From positions 1 through 24,919 of the forward strand of contig DEQO01000106.1 in NCBI GenBank assembly GCA_002360495.1: a stretch of DNA of 24,919 nucleotides, given 5' to 3'. The notes below the pieces were generated by a model that was not told where the DNA came from, made no database searches, and was given only the letters and a program-made list of their open reading frames with translations. The DNA comes from Flavobacteriales bacterium UBA3364. Its GTDB lineage: Bacteria > Bacteroidota > Bacteroidia > Flavobacteriales_F > PHOS-HE28. Every line of letters starts with the position of its first letter. The stretch's first letter is position 1. Both the position numbers and the translations under genes were made by a program. This document shows positions 15,928 to 23,111 of this stretch, one piece after another.

Positions 15928-16620
15928 TCAATCTTCTGTTGTCATGATTTTTCCGACTGCACTCGCCCAATCGCGGCGAGTCCACTGGTCATGTTGGCCT
16001 CCAAGTGTCACTGTGCGCAGCAGTTCTTGTCCGTATGTCCCAAAGACCAGCTTATGATTCGGGCGGCTCTGCAATACTTCATGCTGCAGCTCCCTACTTG
16101 CTTCTGCTGATGGGTAGATGTTCAGCACAACGTTCCCATTCTCATACACTTGTACAACAAGCTCGGTCACAGGTCTCAGGTGCTCGGGCATGTTGTTGAT
16201 GACCAACTGTGCAGCCTTGACGGCTCGGATTGCGTTGAGTCGAGTTTGATATTGCCGCAGTTCGGTCAGGCACGATCCTCCATCCAGGGCATTAAGTGCG
16301 CGTCCGATGCTCGTGTGCAAGAGCAGGGAGTTGCTTTCCTCGTCGTAGAAGTCCTGAAGATGTGAGACCCAAAGGGTGAGTCCTTCATAGGTGTGAACCC
16401 ACCCTTTCGGTTCCGGCCACAAGTACAGTACCCGCTCGTACTCGTATTCGTCAAAGCCAGGGACCCCGAGTACCAACCGACCATTGCTCAGGAAGTGCAC
16501 TGAGCCTCGCCCATAGGTATCGCCATCGGACTTCATGTGTTCTGATATCCATTCAAGGAGTTCTCGTATGGATGCTTGGTATGCAACGCGTAGTTCTTCG
16601 TGGGTCATCGGTTTCATCAT
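15928..16620 (-). CDS. Unknown protein, first gene of the putative mobile element
   Basis: A 230-residue protein that I do not recognise. It is read from the first ATG of the frame (16618-16620); two more Met codons follow at once (16615-16617 and 16606-16608). There is no signal peptide or membrane helix. Two parts can be seen: an N-terminal half with aromatic strands ('RVLYLWPEPKGWVHTYEGLTLW') and a C-terminal half with 'ELVVQVYENGNVVLNIYP' strands and a W-rich ending. It stops 8 bases before the recombinase start and so is co-transcribed with it. It may be a cargo gene or an accessory for recombination; no function is claimed. Confidence 0.65.
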   Translation of the reverse strand: MMKPMTHEELRVAYQASIRELLEWISEHMKSDGDTYGRGSVHFLSNGRLVLGVPGFDEYEYERVLYLWPEPKGWVHTYEGLTLWVSHLQDFYDEESNSLLLHTSIGRALNALDGGSCLTELRQYQTRLNAIRAVKAAQLVINNMPEHLRPVTELVVQVYENGNVVLNIYPSAEASRELQHEVLQSRPNHKLVFGTYGQELLRTVTLGGQHDQWTRRDWASAVGKIMTTED

Positions 16621-16832
16621 TCTAGCGGACGTTCGGTGGGCAAGTCCCCGGCGGGTACCAACCTTCACTGAGCCATGTACAAGCTCATAAGAATTTCTGC
16701 TTCAGCCAAGCAGCAAGCCCCTCATTTTAGCCTTTGCACACACTGGAGTGATATTGGATGGCTATGAACGGGGTGCAAGTGTACAATGAGTGGAAAATGC
16801 TCTGCAAACCAGCATAATGCAACTATTGGACT

Positions 16833-16851
16833 GATTATGAGCAGATTATGA
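16833..16851 (+). repeat. Paired 8-bp direct repeats GATTATGA in the AT-rich flank
   Basis: GATTATGA occurs at 16833-16840 and 16844-16851, an 11-base period that places both copies on the same face of the helix. The core GATTAT recurs downstream in the same orientation at 17010-17015 and 17067-17072 (the latter within GCAGATTAT, also found at 16841-16849). Possible uses: recombinase arm sites, HTH protein boxes, or Rep iterons. Confidence 0.45.
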
Positions 16852-17118
16852 TAAATCTTAATAGTAGAAAACATCAAAATTCTTATTACAACCCTCGTGG
16901 ACAGTGGTTTACATAATTAAGTTCCGCGTGATCTCTTTCCTTCCAGAGCTCGTTTCGGGTCTTTTATTCGTGGATTCCTAAGACCGGTTTTTCGGGCGTG
17001 GCAAGAGCTGATTATCGCCGAGGCGGCCTTACTCATATGTGAAGCGGTAGGGTAGGGACTTGGGCAGATTATTGGTCGGAATTTGTCGAACATGACACTT
17101 CCGGCCAGGTCGGCGAGA

Positions 17119-17256
17119 GGAGGAGGATCTGTTCGCGACGTCACTATTCACAAGTGGCAGTTCTGTTCGGGATCATTCGAGAGTGTTCGAGCAGAAAGCC
17201 TCCTCCAGCCCCCTACGGGCTACAGGAAGGCCCCGGCATGCGCCGGGGCCTTTTTT
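17119..17256 (+). ncRNA. Candidate structured small RNA ending at an intrinsic terminator
   Basis: GGAGGAGG (17119-17126) can pair with CCTCCTCC (17199-17206), closing an 80-base structure. Inside is a 9-bp stem (17161-17169 with 17188-17196, one U-G pair) with an 18-base loop. A small hairpin AGCCC-CCTAC-GGGCT follows (17207-17221), and then a strong terminator. No plus-strand protein gene lies upstream for several kb, so the terminator needs some other transcript to act on. It does not match an RNA family I know. It could instead be a leader of the polysaccharide operon. The 5' end and promoter are not defined. Confidence 0.45.
17227..17256 (+). terminator. Strong rho-independent terminator
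   Basis: AAGGCCCCGGC pairs perfectly with GCCGGGGCCTT around the tetraloop ATGC, followed by a run of six T on the plus strand (17251-17256). There is no T-run on the minus strand, so it acts on plus-strand transcription. Confidence 0.88.
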
Positions 17257-17331
17257 ACTTGTACCCGGAGGGCAGTACTGCTGGATGGAGCTGTTCGTAT
17301 CCGCGACATTTTCTGTGTGCCACCAACGAAG

Positions 17332-17358
17332 AGCCTCGATCCTGAACGAGGGCTTTTT
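17332..17358 (+). terminator. Second intrinsic terminator
   Basis: AGCCTCG (17332-17338) pairs with CGAGG(G)CT (17347-17354) with one bulged G and an 8-base loop, then five T at 17354-17358. It is again directed to the plus strand, about 100 bases after the first and with no protein gene between them. Confidence 0.7.
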
Positions 17359-17433
17359 CGTTGTACGACCTCGAGACAGCGCCACTTGTGCTGGATCACC
17401 CGACGGATGTGCGTGCCCCCACCTCGTGGGATC

Positions 17434-17481
17434 GCCCCGGAATGCCGTCCGCAAGGCTGGCCCGGGGGCTTTTACCCCGGG
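17434..17481 (+). terminator. Third terminator-like region with two competing GC hairpins
   Basis: GCCCCGG (17434-17440) can pair with CCGGGGGC (17462-17469, one bulge) followed by TTTT (17470-17473). The same right arm can instead form CCCGGGG (17461-17467) with CCCCGGG (17475-17481), a perfect 7-bp stem. The two folds exclude each other, which recalls an attenuator, although the second partner is made after the T-run. Confidence 0.45.
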
Positions 17482-17490
17482 TGTAACCGG

Positions 17491-17522
17491 GACAAGGCCT
17501 CCCACGTATCTTTGGCCTTGTC
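17491..17522 (+). promoter_or_regulatory. -7 promoter element enclosed by a 9-bp inverted repeat, upstream of the polysaccharide operon
   Basis: TATCTTTG (17507-17514) matches the Bacteroidota -7 consensus TAnnTTTG exactly and lies about 100 bases before the first gene. It is enclosed by GACAAGGCC (17491-17499) and GGCCTTGTC (17514-17522), a perfect 9-bp inverted repeat with a 14-base spacer. A repressor bound there would cover the promoter. No clear -33 element is seen. A weaker, one-mismatch -7 element (TACTGTTG, 17590-17597) is closer to the gene. Confidence 0.5.
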
Positions 17523-17614
17523 AGCAGGTATCCAAGGCGGACAATTCGCGGCCTCTTCCAACGCGATGATCGGGACGGGCCGCATCGGATACTGTTGACC
17601 ATAAATCGGAACGG

Positions 17615-18397
17615 ATGCGCTTACCGAACGCTGGTATCATCGGTCTTTGCCTTGTGCTGTTGTTGGGGGGGTGTGTGGGTCGCAAAACGGTGAACTACCT
17701 GAACGATCCGTCATTGAGCAATGGGTCCAGCAAGCTTTTCGAGAACCGGAAGTTCGAGTATCGGGTGCAGGTCAACGATGTGCTGTCCATCCGTGTCATG
17801 GGTCTGGACGATGCCACCGCCAAGTTCTTCAACGTTGAACAGCAGGGTTCCACGCAGAACCTGAGCGATGCCGCCTTGTTCGTGAACGGCTACTCGGTGG
17901 ACAAGAACGGGCAGGTGCAGCTTCCCACGGTAGGCAAGATCAAGGTGCAAGGCCTAACCGTCGGTGAGGCCCAGGAATTGGTCCAGCGCAAGATCAATGA
18001 GTACTTCAACAACGCCACGGTCATACTGAAGATGGTGAACTGGCGCGTGAGCATTCTGGGTGGGGTCGGCCGCCCAGGGGCTTATATCGTGTACAACAAC
18101 CAGATCACCATTCTCGATGCCTTGGCCATGGCAGGCGGCCCGGACGAATATGCAGACAAGTCGCACGTCACCTTGATGCGTCAGAGCGAGCGTGGAGTCC
18201 AGGCGTTGTACGTCGATATGTCGGACACCAAAGTGCTTAGTTCCGAGTACTATTACCTCCTGCCCAACGATATCGTCTATGTACCCGTGTTGAAAGCACG
18301 CCCCGGGCGCATGAACCTTGAGTTGTTCTCGATCATACTCAGCGCATTGAGCGTCGCTGCCGTCCTGTTCTCCGTGGTCCAGAACACCAACAACTGA
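17615..18397 (+). CDS. Polysaccharide export lipoprotein (Wza/BexD-like)
   Basis: A 260-residue lipoprotein with signal sequence and lipobox ending in Cys20 (LLLGGC). The polysaccharide export domain (about 45-140) includes 'YRVQVNDVLSIRVMG' and 'GQVQLPTVGKIKVQGLTVGEAQ', and an SLBB-type domain follows (about 145-215, 'SILGGVGRPGAY'). A C-terminal hydrophobic helix (about 236-257) could span the outer membrane as in Wza or anchor to the inner membrane. Role: channel through which the polymer crosses the cell envelope. It is first in the operon; its TGA overlaps the ATG of the next gene (TGATG), so translation is coupled. Confidence 0.94.
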   Translation: MRLPNAGIIGLCLVLLLGGCVGRKTVNYLNDPSLSNGSSKLFENRKFEYRVQVNDVLSIRVMGLDDATAKFFNVEQQGSTQNLSDAALFVNGYSVDKNGQVQLPTVGKIKVQGLTVGEAQELVQRKINEYFNNATVILKMVNWRVSILGGVGRPGAYIVYNNQITILDALAMAGGPDEYADKSHVTLMRQSERGVQALYVDMSDTKVLSSEYYYLLPNDIVYVPVLKARPGRMNLELFSIILSALSVAAVLFSVVQNTNN

Positions 18398-20736
18398 TGG
18401 CCGCTTCGACCTCGAACGACACGATCGACCTGCGGGCGATCACCCGCAAGATCACCGGGAAATGGTGGTGGTTCATGATCACGATCCCCATTTTCGGGGC
18501 TCTCGGACTGGCTTATTTGATGACCACGCCGAAGCAGTTCGTCGTAGAATCCGTGATGCTGCTGGGAGAGAAGAAACGTAGCGGCTTCAGTGACAATTCC
18601 GAATTCATCAAGGGCACTTCCTACCTGGGGAATGCGACCGAGCTTGAGGACAAGATCGCTCTGCTCACCTCGCACAAGATCGTCACCAGCACCCTGCAAC
18701 GTTTGGGCTTTGGCATCACCTATTACGAGACCAAGCTGTTCAAAACACAGGAACGGTACAACTATCCCCCCTTCATCGTTAAGCTGGATAGCGTAGCCGT
18801 GCAGGTGATCGACATCCCGGTGCATATCTCCGTGGACCGTGCAGCCAAGACATACAGGGTATGGGCAAAGGGGGAGAACGTGCGGTTGTACAACGTCCAG
18901 ACCCAGGAGGTGTTGCCGGAGTCGATGCCCAAGTACGAGATCGACCAGACCACGCCGTTCGATTCCACCTTCATAGGGGACCACCTCAGTTTCAAGATCG
19001 ACTTTCCCGAGGACCGTGTGTATGAGAAGAATTCCGACTACTACTTCATCCTGAACAGTCTTGAGGACCTGGTGACCAGCTACCGGAACAGTGTCATTGC
19101 GACACAGTTGAGCAAAGAGAGCAACATCGTGAACCTCTCGCTCCAGGTCGAGGTGGTCGAGAAGGGCAAGGCCTTTCTCGACAAGATGATGGATACGTAC
19201 ATCGAATCCGAGTTGGACAAACAACAGAAGAAGGGGAAGAAGACCATCGCCTTCATCGATGCCCAGATCGGTACGGTCGCGGATTCTTTGCAGAAGGTGG
19301 AGAGCAGCATGCAGGATTTCCGTGGATCGAGCAACTCCATGATCAGCGCGGCCACCAGTTCGGATGCCCTGTACCAGGACCGAAGCCGCTTGGAAGATGA
19401 ACGTTCGCTGATCATCCGGAGGCGCAATTACTGCGCCTCGGTGTTGGAGAAGATCCGCTCCTCCTCCGACATGCGCAACGTTCCTGCGCCATCCTCCTCG
19501 GGGATCGATGACCCGGTGTTGAACAACCTGGTGATCGAACTCACGAAGCTGGCCGCCGACCTTGCCGTTCAGAACGTGCAGACAGGTGCGCGCAGCAACC
19601 CCACGGTGATCGCCATGGAGCGGAAGATCAAGAACCTGACGGCTTCGCTGGCCCAAACCGCGGAGAGCCTGGTGGAACAGGCCGATTTCAGCCTTGCTGA
19701 AGTGAACCGCCGACTGGGTGGCATCAGCTACCAGTTCAGTGAATTGCCGAGACAGGAACGCGAACTCGTGAACATCCAACGGAAGTTCAAATTGAGCGAC
19801 AACCTTTACAACTACCTGATGGAGAAACGGGCCGAGGCCGGCATTGCCATCGCCAGCGATCAGGTGGACAAATCCATTGTGGACCAGGCCCGCATGCAAG
19901 GCATGAAACATGTCTCGCCGAGCAAGGGCAAGGTATTGGGTGGCGCATTGTTCCTGGGGCTGTTGCTGCCCGTGGGACTCATCCTGGTACGCGACATCAT
20001 GCGGGACCGCATCGATGATATCGAGGAACTCAAACGCCTCAGCAGACTTCCGATACTCGCTGCGATACCGGCGAGCAAACGGAAGCGCGTCCTGCCGGAC
20101 GAACCGAAATCGTTGCTCGCCGAATCCTTCCGCACGGCGCGCGTGAACCTGCAATACCTGAACTCCACGAGCCGTCGACAGGTCATCGGTTTCACCTCGT
20201 CCTCCAGCGGTGAGGGCAAGACCTTCTGTGCGTTGAACCTTGCCACCGTGATGGCGCAGTCCGGCAAGCGCACCATCATCGTCGATGCCGACATGCGCCG
20301 CCCGAACCTGCTCAAGAGCCTCGGCATGACCGAGGGCATCGGTCTTTCCACATGGCTGATCGGGGAGGCGGGGATCGACCAACTGGTGCAACCCACGGAT
20401 ATCCCGGGACTGGATGTCATCGGGGCAGGTCCTGTCCCGCCCAATCCGTTGGACCTGGCCGAAAGTCCGCGGTTCGCAGAACTGATCTCGGCCTTGCGGT
20501 CCAAATATGACCAGGTGGTCGTGGACGCTTCACCGCTCGGTCTGGTGAGCGAGTACGTGATGATCATGCAACTGGTGGACGTGACGCTCTACGTGGTGCG
20601 CGAGGGCCGTACCGGCCGAAGTGCGCTCCGGATGATCAACGAGATGGTCGACGACCAGAAGGTGCGCAATGTGGACCTCCTGTTGAACGGTGTGAAGCAT
20701 CAGATGACCGACGGCTACGGGTACTACACCAAGTAG
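18397..20736 (+). CDS. Polysaccharide co-polymerase with tyrosine autokinase domain (Wzc-like)
   Basis: A 779-residue inner-membrane protein that controls chain length and export. The Wzz-type N-terminus has a first membrane helix at residues 23-42, a long periplasmic part with coiled coils (to about 500) and a second helix at 513-531. The cytoplasmic BY-kinase domain has Walker A GEGKT (605-609), Walker A' VDADMRRP (from 629) and Walker B VVVDASP (D710). The tail ends GYGYYTK, a short tyrosine cluster (Y774, Y776, Y777) as expected for autophosphorylation. Walker B reads DASP rather than the more usual D-(T/S)-PP. No matching tyrosine phosphatase gene is in the window. The stop is 13 bases before the flippase gene. 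Confidence 0.95.
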   Translation: MAASTSNDTIDLRAITRKITGKWWWFMITIPIFGALGLAYLMTTPKQFVVESVMLLGEKKRSGFSDNSEFIKGTSYLGNATELEDKIALLTSHKIVTSTLQRLGFGITYYETKLFKTQERYNYPPFIVKLDSVAVQVIDIPVHISVDRAAKTYRVWAKGENVRLYNVQTQEVLPESMPKYEIDQTTPFDSTFIGDHLSFKIDFPEDRVYEKNSDYYFILNSLEDLVTSYRNSVIATQLSKESNIVNLSLQVEVVEKGKAFLDKMMDTYIESELDKQQKKGKKTIAFIDAQIGTVADSLQKVESSMQDFRGSSNSMISAATSSDALYQDRSRLEDERSLIIRRRNYCASVLEKIRSSSDMRNVPAPSSSGIDDPVLNNLVIELTKLAADLAVQNVQTGARSNPTVIAMERKIKNLTASLAQTAESLVEQADFSLAEVNRRLGGISYQFSELPRQERELVNIQRKFKLSDNLYNYLMEKRAEAGIAIASDQVDKSIVDQARMQGMKHVSPSKGKVLGGALFLGLLLPVGLILVRDIMRDRIDDIEELKRLSRLPILAAIPASKRKRVLPDEPKSLLAESFRTARVNLQYLNSTSRRQVIGFTSSSSGEGKTFCALNLATVMAQSGKRTIIVDADMRRPNLLKSLGMTEGIGLSTWLIGEAGIDQLVQPTDIPGLDVIGAGPVPPNPLDLAESPRFAELISALRSKYDQVVVDASPLGLVSEYVMIMQLVDVTLYVVREGRTGRSALRMINEMVDDQKVRNVDLLLNGVKHQMTDGYGYYTK

Positions 20737-20749
20737 CCAGGTACACCGC

Positions 20750-22069
20750 ATGTTCCGGTCCGAGGGATTCCAGAAATACTTCAAGAACTTCTCCTGGCTT
20801 TTCGCGGACCGGGTGCTGCGCATGCTGCTCGTACTGGTCACGACGATCGTGGTCAGCCGGTACCTGGGTGTCGAGCGGATCGGGCAGCTGAACTACGCGC
20901 TGGCCATCGTCAGCATAGCCATGGTGCTTACGTCCCTGGGGGCCAACGAGATCATTTCCCGGGACCTGGTCCGTCATCCCGAACGCCGCGACGAACTGTT
21001 GGGTAGCAGCTTCGCGATCAAGCTGGCGGGTGGCGTGGTGCTGAACCTCGCCTTGCTGGCCTTCGTTCTGCTGAAAGACCTGGATATGCTGACCATCCTG
21101 CTGGTCATGATCACAGCGGTGGGGGAGTTGTTCAAATGGTCCACCGTCATCGACTACTACTTCCTTTCGCAGGTCAAAGGCCGTACTGCGGCGCAGGTCA
21201 ATATCCTCAGCAGCATGATCAGTTCGGGTTACAAGCTGCTGCTGGTCTATTACCAAGCCCCCCTTCTTTGGTTCGCCTGGGGTTACATGACCGAGATCCT
21301 CAGCTATACGATCTGCTACGTGATCGCCTATCGTCATCATGGGTTGCACATCCGTAAATGGCGGCCGAGCTGGCGGATGGTGCGCTATGTCCTGGACCAG
21401 TCATGGCCGATGCTCATCTACGGTTTCGCACTGCAAGCCCAATTGAAGATCGATCAAGTGATGATCTTCGACATCCTGAAGGGCGTTTCCGGTGATCGTG
21501 CGGCGCACGCGGAGTTGGGCCAGTATTCGGTGGCGGTGAAAATGATCGAAGCCATGGCTTTCCTGCCGGTGGTCCTCCAGATCTCCCTGGCCCCGGCGAT
21601 CGCCCGGGCCCGGATACAGGATATCGACCTGTACCATCAGCGGATCACGAACCAGTACCGGATCATGTTCATGCTCTACCTGGCCACGGCGATCCCCTTG
21701 TTCTTCCTGGCCGAGCCGATCATCGTCATGCTCTACGGCCCGGAATTCAACGAAGCAGGAGTACTCTTGTCCTGGTTCGCGTTCCGATTGTTGTTCTCGT
21801 TCATGGGTGTTGCCAAGGGTAGTTTCATCACGAACGAGGGCCTGTTCAAGTTCTCGCTGGTCACAGCGGTGATCGGGGCAGTGGTGAACATCGGGCTCAA
21901 TGTGGTACTGATCCCGGCAATGGGGTCATTCGGCGCCATCTGGGCGAACGTGGCATCGTTCCTGATCAGCATCTACGTGGTGGATCTTTTCACCGCGAGG
22001 ACACGTATCAACTTCCGCATGATGACACTCGGGATGTTCACGTTCTGGAAGATCCGTAGTGTAAGGTGA
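20750..22069 (+). CDS. Oligosaccharide flippase (Wzx-like)
   Basis: A 439-residue multi-pass membrane protein of the MOP/PST superfamily that moves lipid-linked repeat units across the inner membrane. The N-terminus 'NFSWLFADRVLRMLLVLV' followed by 'VSRYLGVERIGQLNYALAIVSI' is typical of RfbX/Wzx. About 12 hydrophobic helices can be seen. The late segment 'PALGSFGAIWANVASFL'-like (here IPAMGSFGAIWANVASFL) is also characteristic. It is the third gene of the operon, with 13 and 28 base gaps to its neighbours. Its substrate is not predictable from sequence. Confidence 0.93.
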   Translation: MFRSEGFQKYFKNFSWLFADRVLRMLLVLVTTIVVSRYLGVERIGQLNYALAIVSIAMVLTSLGANEIISRDLVRHPERRDELLGSSFAIKLAGGVVLNLALLAFVLLKDLDMLTILLVMITAVGELFKWSTVIDYYFLSQVKGRTAAQVNILSSMISSGYKLLLVYYQAPLLWFAWGYMTEILSYTICYVIAYRHHGLHIRKWRPSWRMVRYVLDQSWPMLIYGFALQAQLKIDQVMIFDILKGVSGDRAAHAELGQYSVAVKMIEAMAFLPVVLQISLAPAIARARIQDIDLYHQRITNQYRIMFMLYLATAIPLFFLAEPIIVMLYGPEFNEAGVLLSWFAFRLLFSFMGVAKGSFITNEGLFKFSLVTAVIGAVVNIGLNVVLIPAMGSFGAIWANVASFLISIYVVDLFTARTRINFRMMTLGMFTFWKIRSVR

Positions 22070-22097
22070 TCTTCGTGCATTCCAGGCCTATCGACCT

Positions 22098-23093
22098 ATG
22101 AGCACGTTCACCCCCCCCGGACCGTTGCGGACACCGGTACTGCTCACCGCCTTTACCCGATATGACACCGCACGCAGGGTCATGGAGGCTGTTCGACGTG
22201 CGCGGCCACCACGGTTGTACTTCGCCTGCGACGGACCCCGGACGGAAGCCGAAAAGGCACTTACGGACAGGGTGCGGACCTTGGTCGAACTGATCGATTG
22301 GCCTTGTGAGGTCCATACGCTCTTCCGCGAGAAGAACGCGGGATTGAAGAAGGCCATGGTGGGCAACCTCGATTGGTTCTTCGAAAAGGAACCGGAAGGC
22401 ATCGTGTTGGAGGATGATACCGAACCCGTGCTGAGCTTTTTCTGGTTTGCGGAGGAGATGCTGGAACGTTTTCGCAACGATGAACGCATCTGGTGGATAT
22501 TGGGCAACAACCTGATGGCGGATCGGGAGGCCAGGCCTGCGCACTCCTACTATTTCTCACAGCATGGCTACGGTGCTCCCTGGGGTTGGGCCGGATGGCG
22601 GTCTTCCTGGGCGTTGTATGATGCCGATATGAAGGAATGGCCGCGTGTCCGCGGGACGCGTGAATGGGATGCCTTTTTCCTGAGCAGGTCGGAGAAGAAG
22701 GAGGCCTACGTGTTGTTCGAACGTACGTGGTCCGGGGTTATCAAGACGTGGGACTTCCAACATGACTTCTGTCGGATCCTGCACAACGGTATCACGATCA
22801 TCCCGGAATTCAACCTTGTGCGCAACATCGGCTTTGGCGGCGACGGTACGAACACGGTCCAGGGCGGCGACCCCAGGGATGTCGACAATGCCCGTGAAAT
22901 GCCCTTCCCCTTGTCCCATCCCAAGGGGATGGAGGTCGATAAGAGGAGGGACCTTGCTTATTTCAACAAGTTCGTTCGGCCACCTTTCTATCGTCGCCTT
23001 CGGTCTAGCGTGAAGGTCCTCATCCCCAAACCGGTGGACGAGGCCATTACACCCTTCCTTTCCAGGTTGCAGAAGCGGCTGGGCGCGAGTTGA
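22098..23093 (+). CDS. Glycosyltransferase (GT-A fold, HlpA-like family)
   Basis: A 331-residue soluble or peripheral enzyme expected to add a sugar to the growing lipid-linked unit. The N-terminus 'TPVLLTAFTRYDTARRVMEAV' and 'LYFACDGPR' is typical of the family often named hemolytic protein HlpA-like. The acidic motif LEDDTEP (E105, D106, D107) is the likely metal/nucleotide-sugar DxD site, and 'GAPWGWAGWRSSW' is a further family signature. There is no signal peptide or strong membrane segment. Donor and acceptor sugars are not predictable. It is the only glycosyltransferase in this stretch, so other enzymes for the polymer must be encoded elsewhere. Confidence 0.88.
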   Translation: MSTFTPPGPLRTPVLLTAFTRYDTARRVMEAVRRARPPRLYFACDGPRTEAEKALTDRVRTLVELIDWPCEVHTLFREKNAGLKKAMVGNLDWFFEKEPEGIVLEDDTEPVLSFFWFAEEMLERFRNDERIWWILGNNLMADREARPAHSYYFSQHGYGAPWGWAGWRSSWALYDADMKEWPRVRGTREWDAFFLSRSEKKEAYVLFERTWSGVIKTWDFQHDFCRILHNGITIIPEFNLVRNIGFGGDGTNTVQGGDPRDVDNAREMPFPLSHPKGMEVDKRRDLAYFNKFVRPPFYRRLRSSVKVLIPKPVDEAITPFLSRLQKRLGAS

Positions 23094-23111
23094 CCGAGCG
23101 GCGCGGATCCC

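Larger units (their letters stand above)
12491..16851 (-). mobile_element. Putative small integrative element (integrase, excisionase-like HTH, HUH protein, two unknowns)
   Basis: Five genes on the minus strand, closely spaced (8 to 54 base gaps, or overlapping), separate the copper block from the polysaccharide operon. They encode a tyrosine recombinase, an Xis/MerR-type HTH protein, a candidate rolling-circle HUH endonuclease and two proteins I do not recognise. The upstream flank (about 16780-16920) is roughly two-thirds A+T, unlike the GC-rich surroundings, and has short direct repeats that could be recombinase arm sites. The gene set resembles small integrative mobilizable elements of Bacteroidota. 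The ends are not defined: no tRNA and no convincing direct repeat at both sides was found, and no transfer (Tra) genes are present. Boundaries given are those of genes plus repeats only. Confidence 0.6.
16621..17614. other. 1-kb region without a convincing protein gene
   Basis: Between the mobile element and the polysaccharide operon. From left to right it holds ordinary-looking sequence (16621-16740), an AT-rich block with direct repeats (about 16780-16920), mixed sequence (16921-17100), then a run of RNA-like hairpins and terminators (17119-17481) and a likely promoter zone (17491-17600). Open frames here are short, overlap structured RNA or look random. No tRNA, tmRNA, RNase P or SRP RNA signature was recognised. 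Confidence 0.7.

Noticed and set aside
12418..17013. AGAGCTGATT at 12418-12427 and again at 17004-17013 as possible att direct repeats
   Set aside because: Only 10 bases long; a match of this size between two regions of several hundred bases is not unlikely by chance, and no tRNA or longer identity supports it.
16917..17039. A small basic frame (39 codons from an ATG at 17037-17039, minus strand)
   Set aside because: Very short, rich in Arg and Lys, no ribosome site or promoter, and no known family; too weak to call a gene.
17181..17210. GTTCGAGC followed by CCTCCTCCA looked like the T-loop and 3' end of a tRNA
   Set aside because: No matching acceptor stem, anticodon arm or correctly paired T-stem can be built.
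18277..20391. A 704-codon open frame on the minus strand opposite the Wzc-like gene
   Set aside because: It is a shadow produced by the codon bias of a GC-rich gene. Its protein is full of His, Gln, Leu and Val without any domain, while the plus strand encodes a complete Wzc.
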